Origin: Clostridiales bacterium UBA8960
GTDB taxonomy: Bacteria; Bacillota; Clostridia; Peptostreptococcales; Acidaminobacteraceae
Direction of reading: 5' to 3'
Length of the DNA stretch: 5,256 nt
NCBI GenBank assembly: GCA_003482695.1
Contig: DMYC01000158.1
Location: 1-5,256 of the forward strand
Below, in pieces: positions 1-5,256 of this stretch (position 1 is its first letter; the number at the start of each line of letters is the position of its first letter). The position numbers and the translations under genes are program-made. The notes beneath the pieces were generated by a model, which did not search any database, was not told the origin of the DNA, and worked only from the letters and a program-made list of their open reading frames with translations.

Positions 1-793
1 CGACATATCTAATGGAATCATCCGCCCCAACATGGTGCAGATGTTTTATGAGTTTTTCAGAAATCGAAACAAAGGGCTTTAGCTGAGTATCATCCTTGGT
101 GAAAGAAATCGCCCTTTCACCAAGGCGCTTAATCAACGCTTCTATTTGACCTAGTTTTTTTTGCTTTTCCAATTGATCTGCAGCGATGATAAAATCACCC
201 AGTTTCATAAGCCGTTGATTCACCGTCGTCAAATCAGTGGATTCGCCTTCAAAACAGGACATGCAAGCGTCTCTAACGATGGACAGTTTCGACGGCAGCT
301 TACCGCTAAATTTACGCGCTTCTTGTTTAACGTCATATGTGATGATCGATGAAGGTTTAGCAGGGCCAAGTTCTAGAATCTCCATGGATGATGAAGAACC
401 GAGAACAAGTCTGGCGATTTCAGGACAAGAAAGGGTTGCACTTTGTTCAAGTGTGCCATCAATCATATTGTTGATGCGTGGAAAACTGCCACAAACGTTT
501 GAGAGAAAGGACTCTCCTAAGTGTTTGTGAATCATACAAAGACGATCCGCATTTAAAAAAGTGCAATGCTTGTTTGCGTCAAGCATCGCAAATGCATAAT
601 CGACCTTATCATCATAAGATGCCGGGTTTTTTTTTATGTACCTGTCAAGTTCCCGTTTCATTTGAGGATGAGTGACATTCTTATATTTAATATAAGTTTC
701 TTTGTCAATATCAACATCCCAACCAATACAGCAATTGTCTTCACAATCGCCACCAATGCACTTGAAATTCAACATATATCTTGGACTTTTCAA
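1..793 (-). CDS. FliB-like Cys-rich protein, probable flagellin lysine-N-methylase family (3' end outside window)
   Basis: An uninterrupted frame of 264 codons runs off the left edge, so the C-terminus is missing; from memory, family members are roughly 380-420 residues. I place the start at TTG 793-791, giving MKSPRYMLNFKCIGG: a GGAG Shine-Dalgarno lies 8 bases upstream, whereas the in-frame ATG at 775-773 has none at a usable distance. The N-terminus carries C12, C17 and C21-C22 (CIGGDCEDNCCIGWDVDID). Further cysteines follow in HCTFLNADRLC (77, 86), LGESFLSNVCGSFPR (101) and LSCPE (123). This spacing matches FliB/YkgJ-type proteins, where the cysteines are thought to bind an iron-sulfur cluster or metal. 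FliB methylates flagellin lysines in Salmonella; that role here is inferred, since no flagellin gene is visible. Residues 165-215 fit the family's helical region. It begins 15 bases after the deacetylase stop, so the two are probably co-transcribed. Family assignment is fairly secure, substrate uncertain. Confidence 0.8.
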   Translation of the reverse strand, partial: MKSPRYMLNFKCIGGDCEDNCCIGWDVDIDKETYIKYKNVTHPQMKRELDRYIKKNPASYDDKVDYAFAMLDANKHCTFLNADRLCMIHKHLGESFLSNVCGSFPRINNMIDGTLEQSATLSCPEIARLVLGSSSSMEILELGPAKPSSIITYDVKQEARKFSGKLPSKLSIVRDACMSCFEGESTDLTTVNQRLMKLGDFIIAADQLEKQKKLGQIEALIKRLGERAISFTKDDTQLKPFVSISEKLIKHLHHVGADDSIRYV

Positions 794-801
794 AATTTGA
801 T

Positions 802-805
802 CTCC
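802..805 (-). promoter_or_regulatory. Ribosome binding site deciding a TTG start of the FliB-like gene
   Basis: GGAG on the minus strand lies 8 bases before TTG 793-791. No comparable site precedes the later in-frame ATG at 775-773. The site sits just downstream of the deacetylase stop codon (809-811), so ribosomes ending there could reinitiate. Confidence 0.7.
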
Positions 806-808
806 ATT

Positions 809-1729
809 CTATCTTTGTTGATGTGTAAACCCGTTTGGCACCAAAACATCAAAGCGATATCCCATTGCCAAATAGTGTTCTATGATCGCTGGCAAAGCTT
901 CCACTGTCGACAACTTCATATCCGTATCATGGAATAAAACGATGGCATGTTTCTTTTTTGCCAGTTGAGTAAACGCATTCATTTTTATCTCTCCAGCAGT
1001 GGCGTAACTCGATGCTGCATCACCACTGTCTATATTCCAGTCAAAGTGTTGCATGTTTCTCTCTAGCAAGCCCTTCGTAATATTTTTATACGCCGACTCA
1101 CCGAGCAAGTTGAAAGCCGATAAAGAACCACCTGGGAATCTGAAGACTTCCGGGTACGAGCCTGTAACAGAAAAGATGACATCTTGTGCCTTATTAAAAT
1201 CCTCCCAAAATTGGGTTTCATTCTGATAAATGATTGCATAGTTGTGGCTAAACGAGTGATTTCCGATGACATGACCCGAGTCGTGCACAATCTTTAGCAC
1301 CTCTTTGTTCTTTTCGACATTTCTTCCCTGAACAAAAAATGTCGCTTTTACATCATATGTTTCAAGTATTTTTACGATTTCCAGTGTCACCGATTTTGAT
1401 GGCCCATCGTCAAACGTCAAATAGACCACTTTGTCTGTCAAAGCTTTATTCTGAGCTTTGACGGTCTCATAACGAGAAGCGATCATAGACACTTCTTCTT
1501 CGAGTTTTTTAATCTGTTCTTCACGCGCTTCAATTATTTCATTTTTTGCACCGATGACTTCTTCAAAAGTCATCAACTCTTTGATTTCCAGTTCTTTTTG
1601 CTCTAGCCTATTTTTATAATCAACAAGTTCAAACTGTTGTTCTAAATTGATTTGAAGTGCTTTAAAACCACTTGTAATAACGATGAGTACCATCAAGGAA
1701 ATTATTATTTTGATTGTCTGTTTTTTCAT
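809..1729 (-). CDS. Membrane-anchored polysaccharide deacetylase (NodB domain, carbohydrate esterase family 4)
   Basis: This 306-residue protein probably removes N-acetyl groups from peptidoglycan or another N-acetylated polysaccharide outside the membrane. Residues 1-6 are short and basic and 7-22 hydrophobic, giving an uncleaved signal anchor. Residues about 28-97 are rich in Glu, Lys and Leu and look like a coiled-coil stalk. The NodB domain covers about 100-300 with every classical motif: TFDDGP (105-110; D107 general base, D108 metal ligand), HSFSH (H158, H162 metal ligands), RFPGG (197-201), DWNIDSGD (230-237) and LFHD (265-268, catalytic H267). The metal is usually Zn or a similar divalent ion. 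The catalytic set is complete, so an active enzyme is expected. The ATG follows AGGAAG at 1736-1741. It has its own promoter and seems to head a two-gene unit with the FliB-like gene. Substrate (peptidoglycan GlcNAc, MurNAc or other) cannot be told from sequence, so no symbol is given. Confidence 0.93.
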   Translation of the reverse strand: MKKQTIKIIISLMVLIVITSGFKALQINLEQQFELVDYKNRLEQKELEIKELMTFEEVIGAKNEIIEAREEQIKKLEEEVSMIASRYETVKAQNKALTDKVVYLTFDDGPSKSVTLEIVKILETYDVKATFFVQGRNVEKNKEVLKIVHDSGHVIGNHSFSHNYAIIYQNETQFWEDFNKAQDVIFSVTGSYPEVFRFPGGSLSAFNLLGESAYKNITKGLLERNMQHFDWNIDSGDAASSYATAGEIKMNAFTQLAKKKHAIVLFHDTDMKLSTVEALPAIIEHYLAMGYRFDVLVPNGFTHQQR

Positions 1730-1767
1730 GCGTCACTTCCTATGAATAATTTGAAGCTTAATCCACT

Positions 1768-1781
1768 ATATTATAGCACAG
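1768..1781 (-). promoter_or_regulatory. Extended -10 promoter of the deacetylase / FliB-like unit
   Basis: The minus strand reads CTGTGCTATAATAT. It holds a perfect TATAAT (1770-1775) preceded by TGC (1776-1778), the TGn extension of a housekeeping sigma-A promoter. No good -35 hexamer sits 17-18 bases upstream; that region is CTAAC, an A7 run, then GCCCCCGC, and the extended -10 probably compensates. Transcription should start near 1763, leaving a leader of about 34 bases before the ATG at 1729. The same 14 bases recur at 2600-2613. Confidence 0.75.
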
Positions 1782-1805
1782 CGGGGGCTTTTTTTGTTAG
1801 ATCAT

Positions 1806-1837
1806 AAATAAGAAAGGGATACCTTTTCAAGCATCCC
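1806..1837 (-). terminator. Rho-independent terminator after the yebC-family gene
   Basis: On the minus strand GGGATGC (1837-1831) pairs with GTATCCC (1822-1816) around an 8-base loop TTGAAAAG. The seven pairs include one G-U, and weaker pairs extend outward. TTTCTTATTT follows as a U-rich tail. The hairpin begins 10 bases past the yebC stop and ends about 25 bases before the next -10 element, so it separates the two transcription units. The stem is short, so read-through is possible. Confidence 0.7.
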
Positions 1838-1847
1838 CTCAGTAATT

Positions 1848-2564
1848 CTATTCATCCCAATTATGGTACACGTTTTGCACATCGTCATCGTCCTCTAAAA
1901 GGTCAATGAGTTTTTGCATGTACTTAATGTCATCTGCATCGGCGAGTTTTGACATCGTTTGAGGCAAGTAACGGAGTTCTGCCATTGAGAATACGAAACC
2001 TTGCGCTGACAACGCATCTCTGACTTCTGCAAAATCAGAGATACTCGTAATGATTTCATAATGCTCCTCTTCAATTGAGATATCCTCTGCACCAGCTTCT
2101 ATGAAAGTCATTTCTAGCTCTTCGTCATTCATCGACTCTTTTTTGTCTATGATGAGTACACCTTTACGGTCAAACATAAAGCTTACACAGCCATTTGTGC
2201 CAAGGTTGCCCTTGCCTTTCGAATAATAACTTCTGACGTTGGCAGCTGTGCGGTTTGTATTGTCGGTCAAACATTCTACTAACACGGCTATGCCACCTGG
2301 TCCATAACCTTCATATGTGAGTTCTGTAAAAACGGCACCATCATTTTCTCCAGCACCTTTTTTTATCGCTCTGTCTATATTGTCATTTGGCATGTTCGCT
2401 GCCTTTGCTTTTTCGATCGCACTCATGAGTGCAGCGTTGTATGTGGGATCAGCCCCACCTTCACGTGCTGCTACCATGATGTAACGCCCTAATTTGGTAA
2501 ACTCCTTCGCTTTTTTAGCATCTTGTTTACCTTTTCGATTGATAATCGTCCCTATTCTTCCCAC
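1848..2564 (-). CDS. yebC: YebC/TACO1-family protein (translation factor or transcriptional regulator)
   Basis: The protein has 238 residues from the GTG at 2564-2562. YebC/TACO1 proteins have three domains. They were long annotated as DNA-binding regulators, and more recent work links the family to relieving ribosome stalling, for example at proline runs. The conserved N-terminal block [17 protein letters not shown] is clear, followed by [57 protein letters not shown] and [11 protein letters not shown]. The acidic C-terminal [13 protein letters not shown] is a family hallmark. The longest frame starts at ATG 2570, but AGGAG at 2572-2576 is 1 base from that ATG and 7 bases from the GTG. Starting at GTG gives [12 protein letters not shown], which matches the clostridial form of the family as I remember it, instead of MAGHSKWANI. 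The gene has its own promoter and terminator. Family certain; molecular role and choice among paralogues less so. Confidence 0.93.
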   Translation of the reverse strand: MGRIGTIINRKGKQDAKKAKEFTKLGRYIMVAAREGGADPTYNAALMSAIEKAKAANMPNDNIDRAIKKGAGENDGAVFTELTYEGYGPGGIAVLVECLTDNTNRTAANVRSYYSKGKGNLGTNGCVSFMFDRKGVLIIDKKESMNDEELEMTFIEAGAEDISIEEEHYEIITSISDFAEVRDALSAQGFVFSMAELRYLPQTMSKLADADDIKYMQKLIDLLEDDDDVQNVYHNWDE

Positions 2565-2571
2565 GTTCATT

Positions 2572-2576
2572 CTCCT
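2572..2576 (-). promoter_or_regulatory. Ribosome binding site placing the yebC start at GTG 2564
   Basis: A perfect AGGAG ends 7 bases before GTG 2564-2562 but only 1 base before ATG 2570-2568. Ribosomes should therefore use the GTG, which removes two residues from the longest ORF. Confidence 0.8.
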
Positions 2577-2583
2577 GTTCTAG

Positions 2584-2609
2584 GCTATAATTTGCACACA
2601 TATTATAGC
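2584..2609. repeat. Inverted repeat over the yebC -10 region
   Basis: GCTATAAT (2584-2591) and ATTATAGC (2602-2609) form a perfect 8-base dyad with a 10-base spacer. One arm contains the -10 box and the other lies in the early leader, just past the likely transcription start. It could be an operator-like site, or a weak hairpin in RNA reading through from nadE, or chance, since both arms are built from the AT-rich -10-like string. Confidence 0.45.
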
Positions 2610-2613
2610 ACAG
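2600..2613 (-). promoter_or_regulatory. Extended -10 promoter of the yebC-family gene
   Basis: The minus strand reads CTGTGCTATAATAT, with a consensus TATAAT at 2602-2607 and TGC at 2608-2610. At 18-base spacing the -35 candidate is CTAGCA, matching only three of six TTGACA positions, so this looks like an extended -10 sigma-A promoter. The start point should be near 2595, about 31 bases before the GTG. The element lies 14 bases past the nadE stop codon, and I see no terminator between, so nadE transcripts probably also read into yebC. Confidence 0.75.
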
Positions 2614-2627
2614 ATTATTTTAGTATG

Positions 2628-3371
2628 CTAGAATTTTGGAGGTGCTGGTGGCATTCTTCTCTTATGGGCTGTTATGTCGTGTAAACGCTCAATAATGATA
2701 CGATCATCTTCAGGTACTTCGAACCCCATTAAATAATCGTCGATTATATCATATGTCGTCCCCAACTCTGCTTCATCTGTTTGACCTTCCCATAAACCAG
2801 CGGATGGTTTTCGACTTATAATCTGCTCTGGCACACCCAAAATACGAGCCCATTCAAAAACCTCTCTCTTAAGCAAGTTGCCGATAGGGATTAAGTCCAC
2901 ACCGCCATCGCCATATTTTGTGAAGTATCCCGTCAGAATTTCTGCGGCATTGTCCGTACCCGCAACAAGGTATCCAAGTGAGTTCGCAATACCATAAAGG
3001 GTCGTCATTCGAAGCCTTGCTCTAAGGTTGGCAAGCGCCAATCTTTCATTTTTCACATCTTGACCTTCAAGCCTTCGATTGATTTTGCCGAGCAAAGACT
3101 CGTGTTCTTCCGTTAAATCGACGGTAACATAATCGATGTCGCATGCCTGCGCTAATGCGATTGCATCTTGTGCGTCTTTTGGGTTGCTCTTGCAAGGGAG
3201 AATGACACCTAAAGCACGATCGGGAAACGCGCGCTTAATTAAACATCCGACGACGGCAGAATCGATGCCACCAGACAAACCCACCAAAATACCATTTGTT
3301 TTTGAGAGGTTAACCTGTTCTCTAATCCATTCTACCGTAAGATCAATTTTTTCTTCAACCGTTTTCACCAT
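2628..3371 (-). CDS. nadE: NH3-dependent NAD+ synthetase
   Basis: NadE makes NAD+ from deamido-NAD+, ATP and ammonia, the last step of NAD synthesis, in the cytoplasm. The 247-residue protein is the short form: there is no N-terminal nitrilase (glutaminase) domain, so free ammonia should be the nitrogen donor. SGGIDS (33-38) is the PP-loop that binds ATP pyrophosphate. NLRARLRMTTLYGIAN (115-130), GTDNAAE (138-144), GYFTKYGDG (148-156), DLIPIGNLLKREV (159-171) and KPSAGLWEGQTDE (188-200) follow in the family order, and the C-terminus carries the usual HKR near its end. The ATG has AAAGGAAG at 3380-3387. It begins 28 bases after the CoA-binding gene stops, with no convincing promoter between, so it is likely the last gene of the hflX operon, with possible read-through into yebC. 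Confidence 0.97.
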   Translation of the reverse strand: MVKTVEEKIDLTVEWIREQVNLSKTNGILVGLSGGIDSAVVGCLIKRAFPDRALGVILPCKSNPKDAQDAIALAQACDIDYVTVDLTEEHESLLGKINRRLEGQDVKNERLALANLRARLRMTTLYGIANSLGYLVAGTDNAAEILTGYFTKYGDGGVDLIPIGNLLKREVFEWARILGVPEQIISRKPSAGLWEGQTDEAELGTTYDIIDDYLMGFEVPEDDRIIIERLHDITAHKRRMPPAPPKF

Positions 3372-3399
3372 CTTGACTACTTCCTTTCGCTATTACATT

Positions 3400-3789
3400 C
3401 TATATTTGATCGAGTTCGACGAGTACACAATTTAAATATACCGTATTCAGTCCTGCAGTTTCAGACGTCTCAACAATCTCAGGTGTAAAAGTACCCGGTT
3501 GAAACCAGATGTTTTCGATTTTGAGTTCAATGGTCGTGCGCAACACCTCTATTGCCTTTTCAGGATTTACGACGACGTTGACGCAATCTACTTTTTTAGG
3601 AAGCGACTCAAGTGACGGATAACAAGGATCACCATCAACCGTCTTATACATAGGATTGACTGCATAAACTTCATAACCAAAGCGTTTCAACTTCTTATAT
3701 ATCTTATTTCCAAACTTTCCAGAATTCTCTGTTGCACCTACTACTGCCCAAACTTTTTTGTCGAGCATCGATTTTATTAACGCATCCAT
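3400..3789 (-). CDS. CoA-binding domain protein (YccU-like, Rossmann fold)
   Basis: This 129-residue single-domain protein resembles the CoA_binding_2 / YccU family, the small relatives of the succinyl-CoA synthetase CoA-binding domain. VWAVVGATENSGKFGNKIYKKLKRFGYEVYAVNP (residues 13-46) is the nucleotide-binding beta-alpha-beta start. KKVDCVNVVVNPEKA and IENIWFQPGTFTPEIVETSETAGLN follow the family pattern, and the protein ends in NCVLVELDQI, near the domain boundary, so it seems complete. No catalytic residues are known for this family, and the biological role is unknown; CoA binding is a family inference. The ATG lies 13 bases inside the 3' end of the YigZ gene and has its own strong site GAAGGGAG at 3797-3804. 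Overlap and strand imply co-transcription with hflX, yigZ and nadE. Confidence 0.92.
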   Translation of the reverse strand: MDALIKSMLDKKVWAVVGATENSGKFGNKIYKKLKRFGYEVYAVNPMYKTVDGDPCYPSLESLPKKVDCVNVVVNPEKAIEVLRTTIELKIENIWFQPGTFTPEIVETSETAGLNTVYLNCVLVELDQI

Positions 3790-4460
3790 ATGACTTCTCC
3801 CTTCTTTGACTCGGCAGATAGCACCTCATCTTGTTTAATGGTTAAGAAATGTTCGTCGGCCTCCATGAGGGTCACTTGATTGGAAGTCAACTCAATCAGT
3901 TGGCTACATATGACATCCTTAAATTCAGGATCCATATAGATGGCCATTTCGACCTTATCCGTAAATCGAGTTTCTCTCACTAAAACGCCCGACTCATTCA
4001 TGATATAATTTTGAATTTTACCGTGATAATGGTAATCAAACGACGCCATAATTAATAAATTCAATCTCTTTTCGACCACTTCACCAGCCTCTAAAGCGGC
4101 CTTGGCACATTGCGTATAAGCTCTAACTAGGCCACCTGTGCCTAGTTTGACTCCTCCGAAGTACCTCGTGACAACGATGCATACGTTTGTAATCTCTTCC
4201 TTTTTCAGCATTTCAAGTATTGGCACACCAGCTGTTCCCGACGGCTCACCATCATCGGAGTACCTTTGGACATTAAAATTTTCACCAATCACATAAACGG
4301 GTACATTGTGTGTTGCATTCCAGTGTTTCTTTTTGATTTTTTCTATGAAAACAATGGCTTCGTCTTCATCTTTCACTGGTGTTGCATACCCAATAAATCT
4401 CGATTTGCTGATATTGATTTCAACTTCCGCTTCACTCAAAAGTGTAAAATGACTTTTCAT
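3777..4460 (-). CDS. yigZ: YigZ/IMPACT family protein
   Basis: The 227-residue protein belongs to the YigZ/YvyE (IMPACT) family. The eukaryotic relative IMPACT modulates the translation-control kinase GCN2; the bacterial function is unsettled. The N-terminal domain (about 1-120) shows SKSRFIG (18-24), YSDDGEPSGTAG (67-78) and VTRYFGGVKLGTGGLVRAY (97-115), which together identify the family. A second ferredoxin-like domain (DUF1949 type, about 140-205) follows, including KIQNYIMNESGVLVRETRFTDKVEM. The last 20 or so residues are a variable tail, making it slightly longer than the usual 205-217 residues. The start ATG overlaps the hflX stop as ATGA, and I see no good Shine-Dalgarno sequence, so translation is probably coupled to hflX. 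The 3' end overlaps the next gene by 13 bases. Family very secure; cellular role unknown. Confidence 0.95.
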   Translation of the reverse strand: MKSHFTLLSEAEVEINISKSRFIGYATPVKDEDEAIVFIEKIKKKHWNATHNVPVYVIGENFNVQRYSDDGEPSGTAGVPILEMLKKEEITNVCIVVTRYFGGVKLGTGGLVRAYTQCAKAALEAGEVVEKRLNLLIMASFDYHYHGKIQNYIMNESGVLVRETRFTDKVEMAIYMDPEFKDVICSQLIELTSNQVTLMEADEHFLTIKQDEVLSAESKKGEVIWMR

Positions 4461-5256
4461 ACTAAAAACGCACTGTAACGATTATAATCGGCGATTGACA
4501 CTTCCGCGACGATCATCGTTCCTTCCTCCAAATAATCCATCTCTTCGACTTTATACGTTTCACATAAATAAGACGCCACTCGCCCTTCTGAATACGGAAC
4601 GAGAAACTTACCCAATAAATGGTCCTTGAAAATTTTCGACTTGATTTGTTCCAATAGCAGCTCGACATTTTCGCCTGTCTTGGCTGAAATGTATGCGCTT
4701 TCACTAGTGCCATCATTTACCAAAGAACCTTTGTCTATTTTATTGTAAACTGTTACCATCGGAATTGCATCCGCCCCTAGCTCTTTCAGAACGCGCATGG
4801 TCACTTCCATCTGCATTTTGTAATGCGCGTTTGAGGCATCCACCACATGAAGCAATAAATCTGCATTCAAGGCTTCTTCAAGCGTCGCTTTGAATGCGCT
4901 CACAAGACTATGTGGCAGCTTTGATACAAAACCGACTGTATCTGTAAGGATGAACATTTTCTTATCCTCTAAAAGAATTCGCCTATTGTAAGTATCAAGC
5001 GTCGCAAAGAGCATATCTTTCTCGAAAACATGTCTCTCTTCATCTTGATCTCCAGACAGTCTTATGAGGCAATTCATAATGGATGATTTTCCCGCATTTG
5101 TATAACCGACAAGCGAAACCACCGGTATCTCGTTTTTCTTTCTTAACTGTCTTTGAACAATCCTGTTTTTATCCGCTTCACCGATTTGTTTTCTAATCTC
5201 GTCAATGCGCTCCTGAATTCTTCTTCGATCAATCTCAAGTTTTTGTTCACCCGGTC
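4457..5256 (-). CDS. hflX: HflX ribosome-associated GTPase (5' end outside window)
   Basis: HflX is a GTPase that binds the 50S subunit and splits stalled or hibernating ribosomes, notably under stress. The visible 265 codons lack the N-terminal domain; the frame is open to the right edge, so the GTG at 5122 is internal, not a start. The fragment opens with the HflX signature PGEQKLEIDRRRIQERI, then a basic helical linker ending in IPV. The G domain follows (positions in the visible fragment): G1 GYTNAGKSS (50-58), switch I LFATLD (82-87), G3 DTVGF (105-109), G4 NKID (171-174) and G5 SAK (190-192). A short C-terminal domain ends in SIADYNRYSAFLV. Switch I reads ATLDTYNRR where E. coli has ATLDPTLRR, and the loop before it is longer; both seem normal for clostridial HflX. 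It is the upstream member of the visible operon, joined to yigZ by ATGA. Confidence 0.97.
   Translation of the reverse strand, partial: PGEQKLEIDRRRIQERIDEIRKQIGEADKNRIVQRQLRKKNEIPVVSLVGYTNAGKSSIMNCLIRLSGDQDEERHVFEKDMLFATLDTYNRRILLEDKKMFILTDTVGFVSKLPHSLVSAFKATLEEALNADLLLHVVDASNAHYKMQMEVTMRVLKELGADAIPMVTVYNKIDKGSLVNDGTSESAYISAKTGENVELLLEQIKSKIFKDHLLGKFLVPYSEGRVASYLCETYKVEEMDYLEEGTMIVAEVSIADYNRYSAFLV

Noticed and set aside
161..937. Several short plus-strand open frames in the left 940 bases
   Set aside because: They lie antisense to the long minus-strand FliB-like frame and the deacetylase end, overlap each other in different frames and resemble no protein family.
1776..1796. Plus-strand GCGGGGGC followed by a run of seven T, resembling a terminator
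   Set aside because: There is no C-rich partner upstream to form a stem, and no plus-strand gene to terminate.
2586..2591. TATAAT on the plus strand
   Set aside because: It lacks a TG extension and a -35, and no plus-strand gene lies downstream; it is the second arm of the dyad.
3372..3399. Separate promoter for nadE in the 28-base gap
   Set aside because: Only a weak TATAGAAT-like string at the end of the preceding gene is present, with no TG extension or -35; operon read-through is simpler.
4989..5006. HflX switch I deviating from ATLDPT (reads ATLDTY)
   Set aside because: From memory, clostridial HflX proteins often have ATLDT here together with a longer preceding loop, and all other G motifs are intact, so loss of function is not indicated.
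5120..5122. GTG as a start codon for the HflX GTPase
   Set aside because: The frame continues upstream to the window edge with the HflX signature PGEQKLEIDRRR, so this valine is internal, just before the P-loop.

Overview
The window looks like an ordinary chromosomal stretch of a moderately AT-rich Bacillota bacterium, probably a motile member of the Clostridia. This is inferred from the protein variants: a clostridial-type HflX, a YebC that begins MGRIG rather than MAGHSKW, a stand-alone ammonia-dependent NadE, and a Cys-rich FliB-like protein. It also fits the purine-rich Shine-Dalgarno sites and the TGnTATAAT promoters. I cannot name the species. All seven genes lie on the minus strand, so transcription runs from right to left. 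No stretch over 100 bases lacks a gene.

Right part (5256 down to 2628): four tightly packed genes read hflX (5' end outside the window), then a YigZ/IMPACT-family gene, then a small CoA-binding Rossmann protein gene, then nadE. hflX and yigZ overlap as ATGA, yigZ and the CoA-binding gene overlap by 13 bases, and nadE follows after 28 bases. This is almost certainly one operon whose promoter lies beyond the right edge. The genes combine ribosome rescue or translation quality control (HflX, YigZ) with cofactor metabolism (NadE, perhaps the CoA-binding protein).

Middle (2627 down to 1806): a YebC/TACO1-family gene with its own extended -10 promoter. Its start is best placed at a GTG, two codons inside the longest ORF. 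A hairpin terminator with a U-rich tail follows it.

Left part (1781 down to 1): a second promoter, sharing an identical 14-base core with the yebC promoter, drives a membrane-anchored NodB-family polysaccharide deacetylase with a coiled-coil stalk. Fifteen bases after its stop comes a long open frame that starts at TTG and runs off the left edge. It encodes a Cys-rich protein resembling flagellin lysine-N-methylase (FliB). It is easily missed because it has no stop in the window and a non-ATG start.

I see no mobile element, CRISPR array, RNA gene or clearly new system. The least ordinary items are the FliB-like gene coupled to a cell-wall deacetylase, the paired promoter cores, and a dyad over the yebC promoter.
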